This document shows, in pieces, positions 1-9,154 of a stretch of 46,756 nucleotides of DNA. The translations under genes and the position numbers were made by a program. The stretch covers positions 1-46,756 of the forward strand of contig CAJVYS010000009.1 in the NCBI GenBank assembly GCA_913009875.1, given 5' to 3'. The number at the start of each line of letters is the position of its first letter. The first letter of the stretch is position 1. Under the pieces are notes generated by a model, which had not been told where the DNA came from, did no database searches, and was given only the letters and a program-made list of their open reading frames with translations. Origin of the DNA: an uncultured Gammaproteobacteria bacterium (GTDB lineage Bacteria; Pseudomonadota; Gammaproteobacteria; SZUA-152).

Positions 1-406
1 TGATTAACGGCAGTACCTCATCCCACAATAGGCCACCGATGCCTGTCGCAAGAGCCGGCAATGCAACCGAGGAGAACCTCTCTTTCTGGATGATTTTCTT
101 CAATGCGCGCAAGGTATGATTGACGTTTCTAGTGCTGGCTTTGCCCGGTCGGGCACCATGTCCGTAGCCGCCTTCCTGAGTCAGGAGGCTGATAATACGA
201 ATGCCATTTGGCCCTCCCCACAGCCAAGCCTCACCTGGCTTTGGATGCTTTTGGTGACACCAATGATGGAAGTCCTTATGCAGGGCCGGATAGTATTCGT
301 GCAGCGACTTGGCCAGGCCTTGATCCATAGGGTCGTTCGCCGCTACGCCATGAGCGATTGCTTGGGCCTTGCTGAGAAGGATGTCACCCGCAATTTCATA
401 AATCAT
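1..406 (-). CDS. Macro domain (ADP-ribose-binding/hydrolase-like) protein, 3' end cut by the window edge
   Basis: Not in the supplied ORF track. Reverse-strand reading from ATG at 406 is open to base 1: MIYEIAGDILLSKAQAIAHGVAANDPMDQGLAKSLHEYYPALHKDFHHWCHQKHPKPGEAWLWGGPNGIRIISLLTQEGGYGHGARPGKASTRNVNHTLRALKKIIQKERFSSVALPALATGIGGLLWDEVLPLI. GDIL...A.AIAHGVAAND and ALPALATGIGGL are macro-domain-like. AAGGA lies upstream of the ATG. Confidence 0.75.
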   Translation of the reverse strand, partial: MIYEIAGDILLSKAQAIAHGVAANDPMDQGLAKSLHEYYPALHKDFHHWCHQKHPKPGEAWLWGGPNGIRIISLLTQEGGYGHGARPGKASTRNVNHTLRALKKIIQKERFSSVALPALATGIGGLLWDEVLPLI

Positions 407-990
407 GCAATGTTTTCCTTAATAGATGTTTAAAAACTGGCCCTGCGTACAAGCAGGGAGAAATAAATCACTCATGACTTCGTCTTGAAATGTAAGTTAA
501 TATTCGTTGGAAAAGGGGAAATTATTATTATCCTGCGCTTTAAATGGTGCGGGCATATTAATGATGAGCTAAGCAGTTAGCCCATCCCTTAAGTATAGCA
601 ATGGGGTCATTTCTTGCTACGATGCCGAAGGGTCTTTTTATTAACTATCTATCACGAATGGCTCCTCCTGGCCGATAGCAGCTGCTTTCTACGATTAGTA
701 TTAATCGTCGCATAAGTATTAGCATAAAATATTGCGCTAATTACCGAAAAATGACGCTATTCGAGCGCAAGAACTTATGCAACGATTAATATAGATGACC
801 GCTACCGCTGCAAAGCAGTAATTCTCGTAACCGCCTGAGAGGAAATGCCACGATTATACTCGGCAGGATTCACTGCATCTGATCCGTCTTTCTTCGCCCC
901 ATCGCAATCCACGGCGTTTTTTAATCCTTGCTTAAGATTCATGCCCTAGATTATGCATCAAGATGTCATTGGTCATAATTGGAGCAAGAT

Positions 991-1602
991 ATGGAAAAGC
1001 AACAGGTTGTCGTCTGGGATCTCGGGGTGCGTGTTTTCCATTGGTCCCTGGTTGCGTTGTTTACGTTTTCGTATCTCAGCGGGGATGAGCTAGAGACATT
1101 ACACGCCTACAGTGGTTACGCCATCATCGGCCTGCTGGTGTTCCGGCTTATCTGGGGTTTCATGGGCAGTAAGCATGCCCGCTTTGCCGATTTTGTGCGT
1201 AGTCCACGGGTGGTCATTGATGACCTGAAGAGTATAAAAGAAGGGCACCCGAAGCGTTATTTGGGGCACAATCCCGCCGGTGGGGCAATGATCGTGATGC
1301 TGTTGGTCGGGCTATCGCTGTTGACCTTTACCGGGCTCATGGCCTATGCGGAGGAGGGCCATGGACCCTTGGCGGGCGCCGAAGTTTCTATCATTTCCAC
1401 GGCCTATGCCGACCATGATGAAGATAAAGGCGGCAAGAAGGGCGAGAAGAAGGATGAGTTCTGGGAGGAGGTCCATGAATTCACGGGCAACTTCCTGCTG
1501 GTGCTGATCTTTCTGCATATTGCCGGCGTTGTCGTGTCATCAAAGCTGCATGGCGAGAATCTGGCTAAGGCAATGATGAGCGGTAAGAAGGAAGTTTCTT
1601 GA
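991..1602 (+). CDS. Cytochrome b561 / Ni-Fe hydrogenase b-type cytochrome-like membrane protein
   Basis: VVVWDLGVRVFHWSLVALFTFSYLSG...LHAYSGYAIIGLLVFRLIWGFMGSKHARF; histidine-bearing TM helices; charged DHDEDKGGKKGEKKDEFWEEVHEF insert before the last TM. Confidence 0.8.
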   Translation: MEKQQVVVWDLGVRVFHWSLVALFTFSYLSGDELETLHAYSGYAIIGLLVFRLIWGFMGSKHARFADFVRSPRVVIDDLKSIKEGHPKRYLGHNPAGGAMIVMLLVGLSLLTFTGLMAYAEEGHGPLAGAEVSIISTAYADHDEDKGGKKGEKKDEFWEEVHEFTGNFLLVLIFLHIAGVVVSSKLHGENLAKAMMSGKKEVS

Positions 1603-1696
1603 CCCGCCGCTGCGGTGACTCATTGCCTAAAAATTGGCTGCTTGCCTCAAACACCTTTTTTGGTATGGCGAAATAATTTTATGGCTCTGAACACGG

Positions 1697-1765
1697 GTAG
1701 GAGCGGATCCTTGGGCCGCGATGGTTTTCCCACTCAGGTATCGCGGCCCAAGGGTCCGCTCCTAC
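1697..1765. repeat. REPIN (GTAGGAGCG-headed inverted repeat)
   Basis: GTAGGAGCGGATCCTTGGGCCGCGAT...ATCGCGGCCCAAGGGTCCGCTCCTAC; between convergent genes. Confidence 0.8.
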
Positions 1766-1941
1766 AACAACAGCTCGCCTGAAGCGCCTGCTGTCGCTTC
1801 TGCGCGGTAGGTCGGGGTGGTTTTTTCAATCAATCACGTGGGCACATAAGACGTGCCCACCCTACGCATAACCGCACCGGTCGTATTGGTATTGCGGGGT
1901 GGCTTGCTCTCGATTGAGAATCTGCCAAACAAGGAGGGGGG

Positions 1942-3129
1942 TTATTGCAACGAGAGGTAGTGCTGGAATAACACTGGATCCTGTTGCTTGAGCCGGGCGC
2001 GCAAGGCGATGTTGTCGTCGGTTTGCGCAGACCGGTTGCTTTGCAGTTGATACAGGGTGCGGTAGCTGGCGGGGCAGTCTGCCGCATCGTGGCGGGGGCC
2101 GGCGAGGACTTTGCTCAGGCCGGGTTTGTCCAGCAGCAGCCAGGCCGGAAAGGTGTGGGCCGGCAGTTCCGGTTCCAGTTCCTGGAAGGCGGCCCATTGC
2201 TGGCGTAGTTCTGTATCGAGACTGGATTTGATGGCACCGCTTTGTTCCGGAAACTGCCAGCACAGGGTGAACCCGCTCAGCAAGGCGTCGCATCGCTGAT
2301 GCAACTGGTCACAGGCCCGGGCATGGCGCTGGAGCAATACGGAATCGCTTTGCCAGCCGGGTACCTGTTCCACTGCCTGGCGTGCGTTGTCCCAATCCAT
2401 GGCCCGGCTGGCCGTGTAACTCGTGTGTTGCTCGGGTTGTGCCGCGTGGTAGGGCTGGCCGTGCAAGGCGGTACTCAGACGGCGCCAGAGGGGAACCAGC
2501 AGGTTACGGCTTTCTTTGCCCAACAGGTTTTCCGCCAGCGGGGTCAAGGTCTCTTGTAAGGTTTGCAGGTCAGCGGCGATATCGTCAACCGGTGTATTGA
2601 GGTTTTCCGCCGCTTCCACTAGGCGCTCCAGTTCGCCCAGGCGGATATGATCGGGTGCGGTGTCGTAGAGGCCTTCCAGTTGGCGTCGTGCCTCGCCGGC
2701 ATCACGATTGACCAGGGCCCGGGTGATGCCGTTGACCCGGTTGGTGGCCGGGGCATCGGTGAACATGTCTAACTGCGGCTGATCTTGCGGTTTGCGGTAA
2801 CGCTGGTGAAAACAGTCATCCAGCGCGTCGTTCTGGCTGAAACGCAGGGCGCGTGAGAGGTCAGTGCGCCAGGCGTGATAAGTGATCATTTCCGCCTGCC
2901 AGCCCCGCCGTTGCAGGTAGTCGGCGGCCTGCATCAATTGTTGTTTGATGTGTTGCGGATCGCCGAACAAGGCCCCGTCGAGCGTGTCGAGTTCGCCGTT
3001 GCGCCACGCTTCGTAGTCGGCATAGGTCAGGCGGCCTTCCCGCAGCAAAAATTCCAGGGGCAGGTATTCGCCTTGCTCCAGCAATAACTGATCGACTGGA
3101 TATTGGATGTGTTGCGGTTTGTTATCCAT
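1942..3129 (-). CDS. Hypothetical 395-aa protein beside the SNF2 helicase
   Basis: Long ORF on the same strand as the downstream-numbered helicase ORF; no recognised family motif. Confidence 0.7.
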   Translation of the reverse strand: MDNKPQHIQYPVDQLLLEQGEYLPLEFLLREGRLTYADYEAWRNGELDTLDGALFGDPQHIKQQLMQAADYLQRRGWQAEMITYHAWRTDLSRALRFSQNDALDDCFHQRYRKPQDQPQLDMFTDAPATNRVNGITRALVNRDAGEARRQLEGLYDTAPDHIRLGELERLVEAAENLNTPVDDIAADLQTLQETLTPLAENLLGKESRNLLVPLWRRLSTALHGQPYHAAQPEQHTSYTASRAMDWDNARQAVEQVPGWQSDSVLLQRHARACDQLHQRCDALLSGFTLCWQFPEQSGAIKSSLDTELRQQWAAFQELEPELPAHTFPAWLLLDKPGLSKVLAGPRHDAADCPASYRTLYQLQSNRSAQTDDNIALRARLKQQDPVLFQHYLSLQ

Positions 3130-3236
3130 TTGTCTTCAAGGGTATTTGCCTTTATTCGCGTTTATTGGTGTTCATTTGCGGACTTTTATCTGATTGGGTC
3201 TGCAAATTAACGCCAATAAACGCAAATGTAACTATT

Positions 3237-3368
3237 CACCACAGAGGCACGGAGAACACAGGGAATGCTCCGATGGAATGAGCGCAGGGGTAAGGCTTGG
3301 GCGAGTGTAGCAAGATCCTGGCTCGTTCATCATTGAGCAATCTCTGTGTCATTCGTGCCTCTGTTGTG
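3237..3368. repeat. MITE-like element with CACCACAGAGGCACG termini
   Basis: CACCACAGAGGCACGGAG at 3237-3254 and the inverted CGTGCCTCTGTTGTG ending at 3368. Related ends near 26826, 31706-31732 and 33841-33868. Confidence 0.5.
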
Positions 3369-3387
3369 AGCAGAACAGAGGCCATCC

Positions 3388-3435
3388 GTGCGCACAGCGC
3401 ACGCTACGGGCAGGTGTAGTGTGCGCCGTGCGCAC
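3388..3435. repeat. 48-bp GTGCGCAC palindrome, copy 1
   Basis: GTGCGCACAGCGCACGCTACGGGCAGGTGTAGTGTGCGCCGTGCGCAC. Confidence 0.75.
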
Positions 3436-3508
3436 AAGATGGATATCCAATTCCCCGGTGTCTCTGTGGTGAGTTGAAGGGTGATATGTAAAAAACAAAA
3501 GCCTCAAT

Positions 3509-6500
3509 CTATTCACTATGGGCAGGTTCATCCAATGGCCCGAAGAATGCGTCCAGATCCTGTTCATTCCATTGCAATTCATTGTTGCCGTCCGGCTGAT
3601 ACAGACCGTCGGCCAGGGCCTGTTTGCGTTGTTGCATGGCGTGGATTTTTTCTTCCAGGGTTCCTTCGCAAATCAGCTTGTAGACGAAGACGACCTGTTG
3701 CTGGCCGATGCGGTGGGCGCGGTCGGTGGCCTGACGTTCTACGGCGGGGTTCCACCAGGGATCGTAGTGGATGACGGTGTCGGCACGGGTGAGGTTGAGT
3801 CCGACGCCGCCGGCCTTGAGGCTGATCAGAAACAGTGGTATCTCGCCCGCCTGGAATTGCCCCACGGGCTTTTCCCGGTCACGGGTCTGGCCGGTGAGTT
3901 TGACATAGGCGATGCCGGCGTTTTTCAATTCGTCTTCAATCAGTCTCAGCATGCCGGTGAATTGCGAAAACAATAAAATACGCCGGCCTTCTTCGACCAT
4001 TTCCGGTAGCAGTTCCATGAGCAGGGTGAGTTTTGCCGATTGCTTGACCTTTTGCGCGCTTTCCAGTTTCACCAGGCGTGGGTCACAGCAGACCTGACGC
4101 AGTTTCAACAGGGCGTCCAGCACCACGATGTGGCTACGGCCCATGCCCCGGCGTTCGATTTCCTCGCGTACCCGGCGGTGCATGGCCAAGCGCACGGTCT
4201 CGTAGAGTTCCCGCTGTTTTCCTTCCAAGACCACGGTCTGGATGATTTCTGTTTTCGGTGGCAGTTCCGTGGCCACTTGCTGCTTGGTGCGGCGCAACAG
4301 GAAGGGGCGAATACGGCGGCTGAGTCGCTCCGCAGTGGCTTCGTTGGCCCGTTTTTCGATCGGTGAGCGGAAAAAACGGCGGAACTGTTTGCTGTCGCCC
4401 AGCAGGCCGGGTAGCAGAAAATCAAACAGCGACCACAGCTCGCCCAAATGGTTTTCCAGTGGTGTGCCGGTGAGGCACAGGCGATGGCGGGCGTCGATTT
4501 CACGCACCACATGGCTGGCCTGTGCCTTGGGGTTTTTGATCACCTGCGCCTCGTCCAGGATCAGCAAGTGAAACGCGTGGCTCAGCAGGCGTTCCTTGTC
4601 CCGGGACAAGAGGGGGTAGGTGGTGAGAATCAGATCGTGGTGGGCGATCTCGGCGAACTGTTCATGGCGGTGTGGGCCATGTAGAACCAGTACCTTGAGT
4701 TGCGGTGTAAAACGCTCGGCCTCGTTGCGCCAGTTGAACATCAGGCTGGTGGGGGCAATCACCAGGCTGGGGCGGTCGGCACGGCCCTGTTGTTTTTCCA
4801 ACAGCACATGAGCCAGAGCCTGCACGGTCTTACCCAGTCCCATGTCATCGGCCAGAATACCGGCCAGCCGGTATTCGCGCAGGAACTGCAACCAGTCCAG
4901 TCCCTGTTGCTGATAGGGGCGCAGGGTCGCCAGCAGGCCGTCGGGTGGCGAGACCGCCGGGATGCCGTCCAGCTCGCGCAGGCGCCGGGCCAGTTGCTTT
5001 GCTTCGTCGTCGCCCAGCCAGTGCAGGCCGGGGCCGTTTCCGTCATGATCCAGGGCCGTGAAACGCGCCAGTTGCACGCGGTTGAGGTGTAAGTGTTGGC
5101 CTTCATCCCGGGCGACGCTGTCGACCATCTCCAGCAGGATTTCCAACAGGGGCAATATCCGTTTTGCGGGCAGGAGCAGTAGACGTTCGCCAAGTTGTTG
5201 CCCGGGCTGCTCGTCCAGTGGCTCATCGTCCGGCTCATTACCGGATTCATCATCTGCTTCATCAAACAGGGGGATGACAAAGTTTTGTGTGGTAATTTCT
5301 TCCGCATTCGGCAGGCCACGAGGGAAGTTGTGCAGGTATTCCAGCAGGGTGGGTAACAGATCGACGCGCCGGCCATCGATCTCCACCCCCAGGCTCATGC
5401 TGAACCAGTCCTGTTTCTCCAATTGATCGACGTCGCAATACCAGTGTGAGGCCTCGACCAGCTGGAAGCGGAAATTGTCGTATTCGATGCGCCAGCCCTG
5501 AGCGCGTAACTTGGGGATGCCTTCCATCTGGAAATTCAGCCAGTTTTCGGCATCGTTGCCGAAGTCATCGGATCCAAGAAAAAAACAATCATCGTGGGCT
5601 TGCAGATCCCAGGCTTCGCCTTCCTCGAAACCCCACTGGCACAATGTCTTTATCGCAGCCTGCTCGGTCTTTTTATCACGTGTCACCTGGGTGATGCGTT
5701 CACCATCGAAATACGTGGAGGAGCCCTGATACGCCAGGGGGATGCCGTCGTAATCAAAACTGAGACGGGCGAAGTCTTCATATTCGCTCAAGTCTCCCCA
5801 GTCGTGGTATTCAGCCGAGCTTAAACACAGGCAGGGCGTAGGTTTGGTTCGCGCTGCGGTGACGACGTCGAAGTGTTGCAGCGGCGGGATGTCGGCGTCG
5901 GGATAACGTTGTTGCAAATCGGCTTGCACGGTATCGGCCTGGCCGGCCTCCACGGCGGGCAGATCGAGCAGCTCTGTGACCAACGCCACCGGCAATCCAC
6001 AGTCCAAAATCCCGCATTGGCCTTGTTCACGATCCAGGTACCAGAGGGATGACAGTCCCAGTATCTCCAAGTTATCGTCCTCGGAGCGGAGTGCCCAGTC
6101 GCAGCACTGATTGCCGAAGTCATCGACCACCCAGTGCAGTGTTTCTGCACGCGCGGCGCCTTGTTTCAGTTGAGGGCCCCATTGGATGTCTTGCAAAAAA
6201 CAGCGTCCACTGGCGAGCATGGTCTCTAACAAATGACTGGATCGTGGGCCGCTGAGTAGGGGGATTCCCGTGGGATGCGCGCGCGGCAATTGATTCAGGG
6301 CATCAAGCAGCTCAAGATCGCCCGCTTCCAGAAAACGCGCCGGAGTCCGCTGAGTTGTCTGGCCGGGCTCAAAATAAGTACTCCCTGAATACGTCCCGTT
6401 TTTCAGGCGGCGTGCGGCGAAGGTCTCTATCAGCAGACCGTCTTCGCTGGGTTGTAAAACATACAGTAAGGCCTGTTGAGGGTTGGCTGCGGGCTTGTTT

Positions 6501-6823
6501 TTCTTGCGTGTGCCTGACGTGGGTGTTGCGGGTAGTGCTTGTTTGTCCTCTAGTGCCTGCAACAATACCGCCGCCACATGTTCGCAATTCCTTTTCTTGG
6601 CACAACTGCATTCGCCATTAATGGTAATGGCATCTCCTGTTTTGTCCGTGCGGACATAGACCCGAATCGGGTGATTGCCGGAGTGCGGGATGACGGCGGT
6701 AATCAATGCGCCGCCGCGCTGAATATTCGGCGCGCTGATCCGGCCTGTCGTGAATAATTCCCACCCCTCGTTGAAAGGCTGCGGGGGGATTTGCGCGGCG
6801 ATGTCTGCTAGCGTAAATAACAT
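3509..6823 (-). CDS. SWIM zinc-finger + SNF2-family DEAD/DEAH helicase
   Basis: SWIM: CSCAKKRNCEHVAAVLL. Helicase motifs: LADDMGLGKTVQ (Walker A), LILDEAQ (Walker B), LCLTGTPLENHLGELWSLFDFL, SLKAGGVGLNLTRAD, ATDRAHRIGQ. Confidence 0.95.
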   Translation of the reverse strand: MLFTLADIAAQIPPQPFNEGWELFTTGRISAPNIQRGGALITAVIPHSGNHPIRVYVRTDKTGDAITINGECSCAKKRNCEHVAAVLLQALEDKQALPATPTSGTRKKNKPAANPQQALLYVLQPSEDGLLIETFAARRLKNGTYSGSTYFEPGQTTQRTPARFLEAGDLELLDALNQLPRAHPTGIPLLSGPRSSHLLETMLASGRCFLQDIQWGPQLKQGAARAETLHWVVDDFGNQCCDWALRSEDDNLEILGLSSLWYLDREQGQCGILDCGLPVALVTELLDLPAVEAGQADTVQADLQQRYPDADIPPLQHFDVVTAARTKPTPCLCLSSAEYHDWGDLSEYEDFARLSFDYDGIPLAYQGSSTYFDGERITQVTRDKKTEQAAIKTLCQWGFEEGEAWDLQAHDDCFFLGSDDFGNDAENWLNFQMEGIPKLRAQGWRIEYDNFRFQLVEASHWYCDVDQLEKQDWFSMSLGVEIDGRRVDLLPTLLEYLHNFPRGLPNAEEITTQNFVIPLFDEADDESGNEPDDEPLDEQPGQQLGERLLLLPAKRILPLLEILLEMVDSVARDEGQHLHLNRVQLARFTALDHDGNGPGLHWLGDDEAKQLARRLRELDGIPAVSPPDGLLATLRPYQQQGLDWLQFLREYRLAGILADDMGLGKTVQALAHVLLEKQQGRADRPSLVIAPTSLMFNWRNEAERFTPQLKVLVLHGPHRHEQFAEIAHHDLILTTYPLLSRDKERLLSHAFHLLILDEAQVIKNPKAQASHVVREIDARHRLCLTGTPLENHLGELWSLFDFLLPGLLGDSKQFRRFFRSPIEKRANEATAERLSRRIRPFLLRRTKQQVATELPPKTEIIQTVVLEGKQRELYETVRLAMHRRVREEIERRGMGRSHIVVLDALLKLRQVCCDPRLVKLESAQKVKQSAKLTLLMELLPEMVEEGRRILLFSQFTGMLRLIEDELKNAGIAYVKLTGQTRDREKPVGQFQAGEIPLFLISLKAGGVGLNLTRADTVIHYDPWWNPAVERQATDRAHRIGQQQVVFVYKLICEGTLEEKIHAMQQRKQALADGLYQPDGNNELQWNEQDLDAFFGPLDEPAHSE

Positions 6824-6932
6824 GCGCGTATTATAACGGGGGCTGGGTTAAAAGCGTTTTAATATTTGAAATTGTGTAACTATTCAGTTCGCTACAGGGT
6901 TATGGAATCACCGGGAGGTGCCTGTCCATGTT

Positions 6933-6980
6933 GTGCGCACGGCGCAACCTACACTTGCCCGTAGCGTGCGCTATGCGCAC
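6933..6980. repeat. 48-bp GTGCGCAC palindrome, copy 2
   Basis: GTGCGCACGGCGCAACCTACACTTGCCCGTAGCGTGCGCTATGCGCAC. Confidence 0.75.
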
Positions 6981-7064
6981 GATAATTTCTGGAAATTAAT
7001 ATAAAAAATAGTAATTTAGCTGTTATTGTTGATATTTTAGTTGATGTTTAAGGGGGGCTTGACA

Positions 7065-8190
7065 CTACCCGCACCTTTCTACAATGCCACGGGCGCCATC
7101 GACGACAACCTGCTCACCGTCACGAATGACATTCAATAACCCCGGAATGTTCACGACTGCGGGGATGCCGTATTCACGGGCGACGATGGCCCCGTGAGAG
7201 AGTTGGCCGCCGGTCTCCATGACGATGGCAACGGCATTTAAAAACAACGGTGTCCAGGCGGGATCGGTGGAGGGGGCTGCCAGCACATCACCCGGTCTTA
7301 GTGTGATGTCCTGTTCCGGGCTATGAATCAGGGGCATCAAGCCACTGCCGTCCCAGTCGCCAGTGAGTATTGACGTGACCTCAATATAGGCACAATGAAA
7401 TATCTCATCATTTCTTTGCAGTAAACCTCGGGATTCAAGGCGTCGCCCCGCTTGCAGAAACAAGCGGCGTAAGGGTTCGAACAATCGAATATAAACGGAC
7501 TTCGCCATCTCCTTTGATGCCGCACCGGCGGCGGCCTGTTTGACCAGTGATTTGATGACCACTCGTCGATAAAGAGGGATCTGTTTTTCAATGCTTTGCC
7601 AGGCCTGTTTTGCTTTTTCTTTTTGTTGTGCCTTTAGCACCGATGGGGATGGGCTACCGATGCTCTGTTTAATCACCTTCAACAGATAATCCGGGTTTTC
7701 CCGCCAGCGGGGATTGTTGAGATAGACTTCGTATACCGCACGGTGTCCGTACTCATCGATAAACGCCTGAAACGCCTGTTTGAACGCTGAGGATTCCGGC
7801 AGGCTTTGCCATCGGTTGGGTACAAACGGTTCGGTATTGAAAAACAACTGTGCCGCCGAATCCGTCTCAACGAGGGCGGCAAGATCCTGGAGCCGATAGC
7901 CGTGATCGGTGCTGGTGATATCCCCCGCGCCGGCAAGCAACGCATTGGCGAGGGCTGTCCCCTTGCCGGGCAGGTGCTTTTCCAGCAGATCAAACAGCCC
8001 GGCCGGTCGTCGGATCACAGGAAAAGGCGATCCCTGATGATTGGGCTTCGACCAGGGCCATGATGACCACAGCGCAGCCGAGTGCCGGGTCGTCGATTCC
8101 CATTTTGTGACGATAGGCGACTGCACGGAGTGTCCAGAGAGATGCGAAGCAGTTGAGAACCGCTTGTTCAACGGGTCGGAAATGCCGGGG
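7065..8190 (-). pseudogene. Decayed PEP/pyruvate-binding phosphotransferase (PEP synthase/PPDK-like)
   Basis: C-terminal mobile domain METGGQLSHGAIVAREYGIPAVVNIPG is intact in ORF 7065-8267. The N-domain fragment FASLWTLRAVAYRHKMGIDD...VEAQSSGIAFSCDPTTGR lies in a different frame (ORF 7990-8307) and lacks most of the expected N-domain. Confidence 0.75.
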
Positions 8191-8314
8191 GATGCAAAAG
8201 GGAAATGACAAGCCGCTCTTGGGATGATGTGATCGCAGGAAAAAAGCCGACAGCCTGTCATTTTCACTGAGGACAGGCGGACATCTTGCCCGCAAAACCG
8301 GGTACAATACGCCG

Positions 8315-8971
8315 ATGGAAGATTTGACCTTGGTTCAGCGCATCGCGGTGTGGGCGCTGCCCGTACTATTTGCCATCACCGTGCATGAAGTGGCGCACGG
8401 CTGGGTGGCGCGCAAACTGGGCGACCCCACCGCCATGATGCTGGGCCGCCTGACCCTTAACCCCCTCAAGCATATCGACCCCATTGGCACCATCCTGGTG
8501 CCTTTGGTGCTGATGTTTCTCGGCGGGTTCATCTTCGGCTGGGCGAAGCCGGTGCCGGTGACCTGGGAGAATCTGAAGAATCCCAAGCGCGACATGGCGC
8601 TGGTGGCCATTGCCGGGCCGCTGTCCAATCTGCTCATGGCCATCGCCTGGGCCTTTGTGATGAAGCTGGGTTTCTCCCTGGGGCAGGGGGTGGAGTGGCT
8701 GGCTTGGCCACTGATCTATATGGGTGGGGCGGGGATCACCATCAACGTGGTGCTGTGTCTGCTCAATCTGCTGCCCATTCCGCCGCTGGATGGCGGGCGT
8801 GTGCTGTCGGGGTTGTTGCCCGGGCCCTGGGCCTGGCGGCTCAACCAGTTGGAGCCCTATGGCTTTTTCATCCTCGTCGGTCTGCTGGCCACGGGGCTGT
8901 TGGGCAAGATACTGGGGCCACCGCTGTCCGTGGTGCAGATGGCCTTGTTTCGTCTTGCGGGAGTGGGTTAA
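8315..8971 (+). CDS. Site-2 protease family (M50) membrane metalloprotease
   Basis: HEVAHGW (HExxH) near the N terminus and NLLPIPPLDGGRVL (DG) motif; several TM segments. Confidence 0.9.
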   Translation: MEDLTLVQRIAVWALPVLFAITVHEVAHGWVARKLGDPTAMMLGRLTLNPLKHIDPIGTILVPLVLMFLGGFIFGWAKPVPVTWENLKNPKRDMALVAIAGPLSNLLMAIAWAFVMKLGFSLGQGVEWLAWPLIYMGGAGITINVVLCLLNLLPIPPLDGGRVLSGLLPGPWAWRLNQLEPYGFFILVGLLATGLLGKILGPPLSVVQMALFRLAGVG

Positions 8972-9013
8972 GCATCTCTCTGGGCTGGATTTCCCGCTGC
9001 GTGCGGCGTATTT

Positions 9014-9076
9014 GTAGGAGCGGCTTTAGCCGCGATAGCTCGGTAGCAAGTCTTTCGCGGCTAAAGCCGCTCCTAC
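9014..9076. repeat. REPIN (GTAGGAGCG-headed)
   Basis: GTAGGAGCGGCTTTAGCCGCGA...TCGCGGCTAAAGCCGCTCCTAC. Confidence 0.85.
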
Positions 9077-9154
9077 AAATACCCTGTCGGCTTGCCGCGG
9101 GGTGGTTTGTTAAACAATAAGAATTTTTCGTCAATATTTGAGAGGGAATACGGT

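Noticed and set aside
116-433. 105-aa plus-strand ORF at the left edge
   Set aside because: Antisense to the macro-domain frame, which has recognisable motifs and an RBS.
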